This document shows positions 30,987 to 38,404 of a DNA stretch of 38,404 nucleotides, piece by piece. A program made the translations under genes and the position numbers. This stretch comes from Mesaphorura yosii (taxonomy: Eukaryota; Arthropoda; Collembola; Poduromorpha; Tullbergiidae). The DNA is taken from positions 1 through 38,404 of the forward strand of contig WIXG01000564.1 in the NCBI GenBank assembly GCA_009869945.1, read 5' to 3'. Within the stretch, counting starts at the first letter, position 1, and each line of letters begins with the position of its first letter. Under the pieces are notes generated by a model. It ran no database searches. It was not told the DNA's origin and saw only the letters and a list, made by a program, of their open reading frames with translations.

Positions 30987-31472
30987 TCATATCTGGTCGG
31001 CGTTCTCGATTAAAATGTTCCTCAAATAAGCATCTGACTCTGAATCGGGCAGGGCAATGTGGGCAGCTGTGGTTGTGTCTTCTGGCCTAGGTGTTGGGGA
31101 ACTCCTCCTTTTCCGGTGGTAGCCGTCGACGAGTAAAGCACTCTTTGTGTACGGCGACTTGAAAGACTGGGTAAACTTCCATCCAGACACATCATACTGG
31201 AATGGTTTTGGGTTGTCAGAGTGGCTGATTTCATGTCGTCGAACAGTGGTGAAGGTCTGGGGTAGAAGGAGCACTTGAATCTGTGGCCTCCGTAGTCCTG
31301 GGTCGATTTCGAAGGTCCCAGGGGTACTGACGGTGCCATTTTCATGATATGAGCCTTGGATTCCACTTTCAATCTTTCTGTAATTTCCTAAGCTGAGTTT
31401 TGACTTTTGCAATGAATTTGCTGCAAGAAAAACAAGTAAAAGTTGCTTGCTTGATTTTATTTCAGTATACAT
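30987..31472 (-). CDS. Uncharacterised open frame following the amidase gene
   Basis: A 161-residue minus-strand frame with ATG at 31472, only 32 bp beyond the amidase stop codon. The first ~20 residues (MYTEIKSSKQLLLVFLAANS) look like a weak signal peptide. The remainder is polar and has no recognised motif (...KPFQYDVSGWKFTQSF..., ...SALLVDGYHRKRRSSP...). Two alternatives exist. The minus strand also has a strong acceptor, pyrimidine-rich and ending TTGCAG (31435-31430), so this may be an exon of something else. The amidase poly(A) signal also overlaps the first codons, which argues against this start. A second overlapping frame (31372-31022) is equally open. I cannot decide between them. 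Confidence 0.3.
   Translation of the reverse strand: MYTEIKSSKQLLLVFLAANSLQKSKLSLGNYRKIESGIQGSYHENGTVSTPGTFEIDPGLRRPQIQVLLLPQTFTTVRRHEISHSDNPKPFQYDVSGWKFTQSFKSPYTKSALLVDGYHRKRRSSPTPRPEDTTTAAHIALPDSESDAYLRNILIENADQI
31456..31461 (-). terminator. AATAAA poly(A) signal of the amidase gene
   Basis: The minus strand reads AATAAA, 43 bp after the amidase stop codon. This supports a separate eukaryotic transcript for that gene. Confidence 0.55.
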
Positions 31473-31504
31473 TTCCCTTCAATCAACAATGATAAACTCC
31501 ACTG

Positions 31505-31995
31505 TTACTTCTCAATTGTGTAATAATTACTACCGCCATTAACACCTGTACCCGAATAACGGATAAGACGTCGACTTGTCGGATGACCATTCCATTGATC
31601 CACGACGTTTATACCATCAGATTGACATGATTCAAAAATGGCAGCATGACGATCTGGGGGTCCGTATGTGTTTCCTGGAGCTGAAAAAACTGCGATGGCA
31701 GTTCTTGCCGGGATGCTCGCACAATTGGATTGGACATGGGTGCCACGTTTCCAGGAACCAGTTGTAAGACCCGTAAGACCAGCACATTGCGTCTTGACCA
31801 CGGATGTACACTCTTGACCATCTGGAGTTAGGATGTAGCCACCTGACATTGGTGGCAATGTACAGGAATTCTGTAAAGATTAATTCGATTAAAAATATTT
31901 ATAAGACCAAGATAGAACTGGTAGTCACTTACAAATGCCAAAGAGTAGTTGGAAAGACATCCCAGGAGCGCCACTACCAAAATTAAGAAAGCCAT
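31505..31995 (-). CDS. Secreted BPSL0067 / NlpC-P60-like amidase of bacterial type
   Basis: Two exons on the minus strand: 31995-31933 and 31870-31505, with a GTAAGT donor and TTTACAG acceptor, giving 142 residues. Exon 1 is a complete signal peptide (MAFLILVVALLGCLSNYSLAF). Exon 2 is a single compact domain: DGQECTSVVK (Cys42), GSWKRGTHV, TAIAVFSAPG, RHAAIFESC (His96), NVVDQWNGH (Asp112) and a C-terminal NYYTIE. This order matches, from memory, the bacterial BPSL0067 family. The Cys then His-Ala-Ala-Ile pattern is that of NlpC/P60/CHAP-like peptidoglycan amidases. The mature part has five cysteines (24, 42, 50, 71, 103), allowing two disulfides plus a free catalytic Cys42. An antibacterial secreted hydrolase acquired from bacteria is the likeliest reading. 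Activity and family need a structure or profile search. Confidence 0.8.
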
Positions 31996-32077
31996 CGAAG
32001 ATCGTGTCGATGTGTTGATTCTGAAGTTTTACTGTCAAAATCTCATCAGTAGTTAATTGGCTCGAGTTGTACACCTT

Positions 32078-32086
32078 CCTTATATA
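32078..32086 (-). promoter_or_regulatory. TATA box of the amidase gene
   Basis: The minus strand reads TATATAAGG about 83 bp upstream of the amidase start codon. A transcription start about 30 bp downstream would leave a leader of roughly 55 bases. Further upstream, to about 32440, nothing else is supported. Confidence 0.6.
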
Positions 32087-32452
32087 ACGTGAACCCTTCT
32101 CATGAAGCAGAATCATAATCACGAGACCGTTTGAGCAGCTGCCGATTTTGCTCTTTGGATTTCTGCAAGCGAGACATTTGTTTGCCGATTCGAATACAAA
32201 TATATCTGTAAATTGATTTAGTTGTTCGCTTTTCACGAGAATTGTTGCGGCAGAAAAATGGTGCAATAATTTGACCAGTTGTGGTGCTCAAAGACCGTCA
32301 AAGGACATTCACAGAGGTCACAAGAGCTTGTTTTCGCCATTTGGTAGTCAAACTTATGAGTTGTGAACCAACGACGAAATGAAACTAACAACAGTAAAAT
32401 GCATGAAATATTTTATTATTCTTATACACAAATTAATACACGAGAGAAATTC

Positions 32453-32749
32453 TTATGATAATAAGTTTCTAGAAGAAATTATAAGAGGTTCCCAAACAAA
32501 CTTGCAGTTATTCGCAGCATAGTACTTGGCCAGTTTCTTTTCGCTTTTTCGCCTTTGTAAGATCACAAACAACATTGGAATTAACGTAGGAAATTTGCTT
32601 AGAAAGTATTTGCCGTACTCTGCGTCTGTCAGACCTAAAATTGCTTTGATAGCTGGGTCTGATATTTCGCTATAATGCTGATTCTTGTCCCTAATAAACT
32701 CAATTAGGCTAATAATTGAACTACGATAATATACCTTGGGATTCTTCTT
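32453..32749 (-). other. Open stretch of 98 codons without a start codon
   Basis: On the minus strand a frame is open from 32749 to the stop at 32453 with no early ATG, reading ...YYRSSIISLIEFIRDKNQ, SDPAIKAILGLTDAEYGKYF and LAKYYAANNCKFVWEPLI. The composition looks protein-like, and AG acceptors occur near its start, so it could be a terminal exon or a remnant of an inserted element. It overlaps the 3' edge of the ariadne relic. No family is recognised. Confidence 0.25.
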
Positions 32750-33767
32750 TCAAGGGGAATGGTTTTGGTCGCCGGGTTTGAGCCAATTCGCGAGGAGGTC
32801 ACAGCGAAGAGGGTCGGGGCCAATTTTGCTTGCAGCTGAAGCAGAATTTGAATCCGCAGCTGCACGTGACTTGCCGTGCGTCGAACCACATGACGGTGAT
32901 AACATTCTGGCAGGCGGTCGGTGAGTAGCACCAGTACATCAGCTTGTTGGCACGGACCAAATCCATCGCGACGTTCTTGTGGCATTTTTCCAGGCGTGCT
33001 CGCCTGCACAGGCGATAAGAGTCGTTGCGCTCGTAAATCCAACGATGGCGGAGCATCCTAGAGTGGGGAATAAAATATCCAGCCCCGGTTGATCTCTCTG
33101 TATCAGATATTCGCGCCAGCACCGCCGACAGAATAAATGCCCACACTTTTCCAGGCCGACCATTTGGATTGGGTCTCCGCTATACAAGCGCCACATTCTT
33201 GGCCATTGGCATTCTGCTGCTGCTGATGATGATGATCGGCACTTGTGACATTCGACTCGATGAGCAACTGATCCAGCAACTGCAACTGCTCTCCCGAACA
33301 CTGCGTCCGCCAGCTTTTCTTTACTCCAGTGGAAATGTTACAGCAGTAAACAAGTCCTTGGTGCTGGGCAGTTCAGAAGTTCACTAACGTCTTCAATTAA
33401 TGCGATCGTGCTGGCGATTAATTCGGGAATTCTCTGCCCTTGGTAGATGTATTCGATCTTATCGTACGCATTGGTTCGCGGTGACGAGGATTGAGAGGAG
33501 CCGCATTTGCTGCTGGAGAACCCATGTCAATGTTCGCGTACAGGTCGAATTCCAAATCCGAATCTGTATCTTCATAACCTTTACTGAGTTGCCTTCCTGC
33601 TCCTGCTGTGCCCAATAATAGAATAGTAGATTAAAATTGAAATCGAATGAACAATTAGCTAATAATGTTGTTGATGACATAAACGAACCTGATGAAGAAG
33701 GGCCAGCGGAGCCGGCTCTTTTATTTGGGTACTCCAATTGACTAGTTCGTAATCGTGATCGCTTCAT
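32740..33767 (-). pseudogene. Ariadne/ARIH1-type RBR ubiquitin ligase, N-terminal half, disrupted
   Basis: The minus strand keeps the order of an ariadne RBR ligase but not its frame. A spliced N-terminus (donor after 33689, acceptor before 33605) leads to an acidic GYEDTDSDLEFDLY segment. A UBA-like helix region follows (IYQGQRIPELIASTIALIED), then an in-frame TAA at 33340-33338 just before HFHWSKEKL, where intact proteins read through. RING1 is split: CGAC lies in one frame and GLEKCGHLFCRRCW in another (shift near 33180). The IBR (CSCGFKFCFSC) needs another shift near 33035, and DPLRCDLLANWLKP a further one near 32818. RING2 with its catalytic Cys is not found. Intact homologues hand ubiquitin from an E2 via that Cys. 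This copy cannot make an active ligase. Confidence 0.8.
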
Positions 33768-33799
33768 CCTGCCTAATTGGTTACCCAACACCGCACCTT

Positions 33800-34162
33800 A
33801 GCCAGAATCCTGAATTAAGACGCTGGCAGTGGAAATTCACATTTATCACATTCTGTACGCAGGTCCGGTGCCAGTTTTACTATTTCAAACCGTCAATTTT
33901 CTGTTCGACGCTTGATTCCCTTGAGATTCGATAAGTTAGTTTAACATTATCACCAGCAAGTATTCATCACTCGACTTATTGTCACGAGTAACGAGCAAGC
34001 GACTAATGCTGGCTTGGGAACTGAACAAATTTTGTAACGACACCGAACAAAGAGCCCAAGAGACAAAATTTACAACGAAACGAGATCTTGCTGCAAGAAC
34101 AGAAACGGAAACGACAGATATAAATAAAATAAGACAAATATCTTCGAATGAAAGTGAATACT
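33800..34162. other. Non-coding gap
   Basis: I see no supported feature here. It lies upstream of the ariadne relic and downstream of the chemoreceptor gene, whose 3' UTR probably falls in it. Confidence 0.4.
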
Positions 34163-35374
34163 TTAGAATGCAATCATGAGATCAATCGTATAGCACATGA
34201 TTCGATCAAAGTATGCCATGGCCTCCATCGATTCGACGGTGCAGAGCGAGCCGATGCCCACGCCCAGCGCAGGGAACGACTTTAGCTCGAGGAGAGTCTC
34301 CTTCCCCTTCTTTCTACACTTCCACTCGTCCAGAAGTTCTCGACTCTTCTGGCGGACGCGGAAGCAGGCCGGGTAGAGGACGAGAGCGCAGGTGATAGCG
34401 ACACTGCCCAAGCTCGGCGGGAGGAAGTAGGCGGGGAACCCAAGCGTGTCGATCATTTCGAGGGTCGCGTAATTGCAGCTGACTGCGATCGACATGATGG
34501 AGGCCGTGAAGACGGGCATGATTAGGGCTTTGAGGGCCGTGTCGAAATTGGCACCGAGGAGCTGCAGTTGGCGATGAAGCCTCAGTCCGCCGTGGCCGTG
34601 GAGTTCCCCAGCAAGCTTTAGTGCCCCCGTGATGAGATGGAGGTAAATATACAGCGTGACCGTGTAGAACGTGATTACGCCCGCGCCGTAGTAGCTCGCG
34701 ATGGACTGCAAGAGTGCCCAGGGCACCAGATGCCAGCGGGAACGACGGGTGTACTCAAACAGCTTGCTGGGGAACATCGGGGCGTCGTAGCCCATGACCA
34801 TCGTCACGAAGAACATTTCGGCGCAGACAAGCGTACTCATTGCCATCAGAAGGAGGATTATTTTACCAGCTTTATCTTTCGCTTTTCCACGCCGCCGCCG
34901 CCCTGCCGAACTTCCGTCACCGTCGCTTTCACCGTTCCCGCCATCGTCGTCGTAGTCGTAGCCGTCCTGCACCTGCTGCTGCAGTATCAGTTTTTCATTC
35001 AAGGTGAGGATCCGATTGATGAACAAGCATACTTCGTCCCCGTTCAGGCTCGTGTTGACGTTGTACAGCGCCACGTTCGCCCAGCAGAGCCACCCGCAGC
35101 AGGAGAAAATCAGGAACCCGGCTTCCGTGTCGGCGTAGAGTGCCTCCTGAATCGTCCGGATCGTGATGAAGACCGTGTACACTACAGAGAACCCCGCCCT
35201 GGCGTGCCAGCTCCAAAATTTATACCCGCGCCCGCGCTTGGCGTGGACCAGCCGCCAGCTTCCGCTGGCGCTGCTGCTGGAGGAGCCTTCCCCAACTTCA
35301 AGGGGACTGGAGCCGATGATGTGCGCAAACTTGTAGAATTCACGAAGTACACCGATTGTGTAGGTCGACAACAT
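34163..35374 (-). CDS. Insect-type seven-TM chemoreceptor-like protein (Gr/Or superfamily)
   Basis: A single uninterrupted exon on the minus strand, 403 residues. Hydrophobic segments lie at about 59-77, 86-104, 172-194, 218-249 (long, may be two), 282-302, 316-338 and 376-403. Length, helix pattern and the C-terminal part (FPALGVGIGS... ending TIDLMIAF) fit divergent arthropod gustatory/odorant receptors, which form ligand-gated cation channels in sensory neurons. A hydrophilic insert at 134-171 (YDYDDDGGNGESDGDG then GRRRRGKAKDK) lengthens the loop before the third segment. The canonical TYhxxxxxQF motif of insect Grs is not seen, so the class is inferred from architecture. The long open frame on the opposite strand (34637-35395) is a shadow. 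Confidence 0.7.
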   Translation of the reverse strand: MLSTYTIGVLREFYKFAHIIGSSPLEVGEGSSSSSASGSWRLVHAKRGRGYKFWSWHARAGFSVVYTVFITIRTIQEALYADTEAGFLIFSCCGWLCWANVALYNVNTSLNGDEVCLFINRILTLNEKLILQQQVQDGYDYDDDGGNGESDGDGSSAGRRRRGKAKDKAGKIILLLMAMSTLVCAEMFFVTMVMGYDAPMFPSKLFEYTRRSRWHLVPWALLQSIASYYGAGVITFYTVTLYIYLHLITGALKLAGELHGHGGLRLHRQLQLLGANFDTALKALIMPVFTASIMSIAVSCNYATLEMIDTLGFPAYFLPPSLGSVAITCALVLYPACFRVRQKSRELLDEWKCRKKGKETLLELKSFPALGVGIGSLCTVESMEAMAYFDRIMCYTIDLMIAF

Positions 35375-36544
35375 CTTGCCGGCGGCTCCGACTGAAGGAT
35401 GAACGGCAATTTGGAAAGGCTTAAGCTAGAAATTGCAATTAAATTGTTTAATTGCTGGTTTGTTGCTTGTCAGACTTGTCCCTGCGCCTCTAAACAAAAG
35501 ATGAATGGATTAATGAATTCGAATTGGAAGAAATGAATGCACCCTGCAGAATTTTCTTATTTACACCAGAAAAATAAGAAAAATTAGCAACAGCGGTTAA
35601 TTACGTGTCAACATGGGCAATTTGCGGTTCACTGATTGCTTTAATTGCACTGCACTGCGCAATTTCTTCTCCACTCCTAAGCGTGCTAAGTAAATTTTTC
35701 AGTTCTTGTTTGATTGCTTATTACTTTCATCGGCTTCGGCGCGCATTTTGAATTGCGTCGGGTCACGAAACGACATGGCTAGTTGTACCCATTCAAGGGT
35801 TTAATCCATAGAAAATTAACCTGAACCTATCAGGCAATCCATCTCATCAACTTCAATAAAATACTAAACCCTGCACTTAAAATTCAAGCTGGTGCGTGTG
35901 CCAATGTCGATGTCAATTAATCGCGAGCTCTTCAAACTTAGAAATTCTGGAACATTTCATGGAACACTCCAATGCATTTTTAAACACCGACCAAACGAAA
36001 CACGAAGCAGCTACAGCACGTCATTCATGATTCCTGATTTCCAATTTTAGGCACGTGCGTATTGAATTGTTCATTGATTAATCAAAAATTCAAAAACTGC
36101 CACAAAAGCCACAATGTAATCCTGCATTTTAGCCAAATAGTTATCCAAATCTTAAAGAATTAGTAAACGAGGACAATTCCAACTCGAACTCGAATTTATA
36201 TTTGGCGTGGAACACCCTACAATCTTGGAAACGGACCCGCGTATTATTTGGTATACGCATAATTTGCAGTCTGTCAGAACTGAAATTGAATGAAGTTAAC
36301 TTCCCTTCAGCTTTTCACCGTATAACTTGATGAGAGCCAAGACTAAATGCTTCAGTCTTGGAATTATTTAAATGACTCAAAATGCAATGCCAATGCGCGC
36401 CCCACAATTACTGCGACTTCTTAGCTATCATTCCAAAATTTCAAAAAACAATTGCTGGTTCTTTCATCCTCCAACTTAACGTCTAAAACTGTACACTCGA
36501 ACTTCTCTGGAATCCTTTTACCACCGTGGTACCTTCCGAACAAA
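35375..36544. promoter_or_regulatory. Divergent intergenic region between two chemoreceptor-like genes
   Basis: About 1.2 kb of AT-rich sequence separates two head-to-head chemoreceptor-like genes and must hold both promoters. No coding sequence is supported. Confidence 0.4.
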
Positions 36545-37853
36545 ATGATATCGGAAGAATCCTTCCGCCTCTTCTCGTACGTGACCCGCATCGGGCACTG
36601 GACCCAAGTATTTCCTTACAAGTGGAACCCCGTGAGCTACAAAGTGGAAGTCGTGCCGAACCTGAACCGATGGCGAGCACTCGGAGTGACCAACCTCGCG
36701 CTGCAGTGGACACTCGTCGGGTTCGCCTTCACGGATTTGCTGGAGCCCGGGCTGAAAATTGAAACCCTCATTCACTTCGGGCTGATTATGATCAGTATAA
36801 TTCTTGCAACTGTGTTTCAGGTGCACAATTTGCTGTACCCTGTAGAATTCGCGGCGCTCTTGTCGGCGATCCACCTTTTCGCTCGGAAGTTGGCGCTGCA
36901 CTTTCGACTCGACATGAGGAAGAAAGACGGAATGGAAAAGCTGTTCAAACTGCTTCTTTCCGTCGTCGCCGTGCTGCTGATTCTTGTCGTTCTTGGGGAC
37001 ACGGCCATGATTAACAATGGAGACAGACTGTTTAGGGCTTTCAGGTTCCAACATTTGGGGCTCAATTTGTTGGTTGGAGTCGCATGGGGCTATCAAGCGT
37101 TATTCCCGTTCCTTACGGGCACATTCTTTGTGATGCTGGCTGTCAATTACACACACTCAATGGGGAACTTTCTAAAGAAGATCAGGTAGACAACTGACAA
37201 TTCATTAAAATTAAACCACTGCGCCAGTAAATTAATTACTTCACCAATTACATGAATTTATTAATTAGTTACAATTAAATTATTAAATTAATTAAACGCC
37301 TTGATTTAGGTTCAATTCAAGCCGAACCGCGTCCCAGTTAGTTAAGGATCACCTGCTATACCGCTCGCACGAAGTGCTGCACATCAAAGCTCGAGAATTC
37401 ACAGCCACGCTGACTGCGGCGGTGCTGGGCACAGCCTGCCTCCTTCAAATCGCCTCATTCTGCACAATGATTCGGGGATGGATTCAATTGCCTGGGCCCA
37501 CCAAAGCGTTTAACGTAATCACCCCAATTTTGGTGCTCGCGTGCACGAAAGCGTGCTTAGACTTTGGAATTTCGTACTCGCACGCTTCGAGGATGTTTCC
37601 AGCTTCATTTCGAAACTGGAAGCAGCAAATCAAATGCCCGCGCCCGCCTGCTGGTGTGCACGAAAGGACAAAAGGTCAAGGTCAAGAAGACCAAAGCCAG
37701 TTACTCCTCTACAAGAATCAGTTTAGAATATTTCGGACGTATCGTCCTTTCTATTTTAAGATTGGTAGTTTTTTGTATGTGACGGAAACGACCTTTATTG
37801 TCACGACGTCAGAAGTCGTCTTTCAGGGCGTGTGGACAATCCTTCTTTTGTAA
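36545..37853 (+). CDS. Insect-type seven-TM chemoreceptor-like protein (Gr/Or superfamily)
   Basis: Two exons: 36545-37185 and 37310-37853, giving 394 residues. The ATG at 36545 is the first in a frame open from 36452. Hydrophobic segments lie near 46-65, 75-96, 134-156, 171-201, in exon 2 at FTATLTAAVLGTACLLQIAS and FNVITPILVLACTKACLDFG, and at the C-terminus (TTSEVVFQGVWTILLL). The last block, with TYRPFYFKIGSFLYV before the final helix, resembles the C-terminal region of divergent arthropod gustatory receptors, where an intron and a conserved helix 7 are typical. It is not a close duplicate of the neighbouring minus-strand gene. A perfect GTAAGT at 37850-37855 overlaps the stop codon, so the true C-terminus might be spliced onward. 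Confidence 0.72.
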
Positions 37854-38404
37854 GTGATAATGTAGGAATGAATAATTAAATACGAGTTTCTGGAAGCTTC
37901 GGCGTCGGCTCACATTTCAACCGTCTTCTGTATTTATTTCCCTTTTCGCTTCTCATTCCGATGAATCGGCGCCAATTCATTTTGAACATGTCACGCCAGG
38001 CGAAAGACAACTGCAAAAAAAACGACTGAGTTAACGGTTTTCCGACTTTGTCGATCAAACGATCAAATTCAAGAGTATAAATAATTAAAGTAAGAAAGCC
38101 CGACGGCGAAACTAAGCGTCTAACTTTACAGGTACATTACAAGTAATGATCACGTGAGCACATCTTAAGCATAAAATATCAACTGAAGCAATGTGTTACT
38201 GCATCAGTGTTGCTTAGTATGCCGTACACCACACTCAAAATTGGAAACATTTTGCGAATTTTTGAACAACAATTTGTTTACATTCGTTCATCGTCTTCCC
38301 TTCTTAGTGCGCTCCAGCTGATTTGCCATTCGTTGGCGAGTCGACAATTGTTTGCGACCCATTTTCTCGGTTACTGCGTTGACTGTCACTCCATTCAAAC
38401 AACT
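37854..38404. other. Window end, no supported gene
   Basis: AT-rich sequence with small open frames only. It may include the 3' UTR of the preceding receptor gene and, if the GTAAGT at 37850 is used, part of a last intron. Confidence 0.4.

Noticed and set aside
31925..32266. 113-residue minus-strand frame across the amidase promoter and exon 1
   Set aside because: It runs through the TATA box and leader in a different frame from the signal-peptide exon and has no motif.
34637..35395. 252-residue plus-strand open frame
   Set aside because: It lies antisense to the chemoreceptor exon and has the Arg/Pro/Val bias of a shadow frame; no motif seen.
1..38404. CRISPR arrays, rRNA, tRNA genes, or complete transposons
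   Set aside because: No regularly spaced identical repeats, no tRNA cloverleaf or rRNA core I could recognise, and no transposase, reverse transcriptase or terminal repeats were seen on reading both strands.

Overview
The window is eukaryotic nuclear DNA from an animal, most likely an arthropod. Genes are broken by short GT-AG introns (mostly 50-300 bp), 3' ends carry AATAAA signals, and the gene content is metazoan: an SR splicing factor, CCAR1, UBE2O, SIRT5, mitochondrial ribosomal protein mL49 and a multi-Tudor protein. Two insect-type seven-TM chemoreceptor-like genes, together with a bacterial-type secreted amidase carrying its own intron, fit a hexapod such as a springtail, but this placement is an inference from memory.

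Layout. 1-2587: mostly non-coding, with a decayed UDP-glycosyltransferase fragment (minus) fused to a C2H2 zinc-finger scrap near 500-760. 2588-3277 (+): SRSF3/7-type SR protein. 4989-5686 (-): small four-TM membrane protein. 7451-13543 (+): CCAR1 homologue, about 18 coding exons. 14236-16826 (+): two-Tudor protein. 17276-21317 (+): UBE2O-type E2/E3 ubiquitin enzyme, converging tail-to-tail on a 979-residue disordered protein (21668-24607, -) that carries a canonical PCNA-binding PIP box and a canonical SUMO-interacting motif. 25207-26264 (-): SIRT5 deacylase, head-to-head with mL49 (27221-28047, +). 28467-29210 (-): two-TM membrane protein resembling TMEM200.

30400-33770 (-) is the accessory part of the window. 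A ruined ariadne-type RBR ubiquitin ligase (nonsense codon, several frameshifts, RING2 not found) lies in two pieces. Between them sits an intact two-exon gene (31505-31995, -) for a secreted protein that resembles the bacterial BPSL0067 / NlpC-P60-like amidase family. It has a signal peptide on its own exon, a TATA box and a poly(A) signal, which is the arrangement expected of a bacterial cell-wall hydrolase domesticated by an animal. This is the most interesting locus here. The window ends with two divergent chemoreceptor-like genes (34163-35374, -; 36545-37853, +).

Many genes serve RNA processing and transcription (SR protein, CCAR1, Tudor) or ubiquitin/SUMO/acyl-lysine signalling (UBE2O, ariadne relic, SIM/PIP protein, SIRT5), but nothing in the sequence suggests they are co-regulated. 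Exon boundaries were placed by hand from splice consensus and reading frame. Family assignments come from recognised motifs, with no database search.
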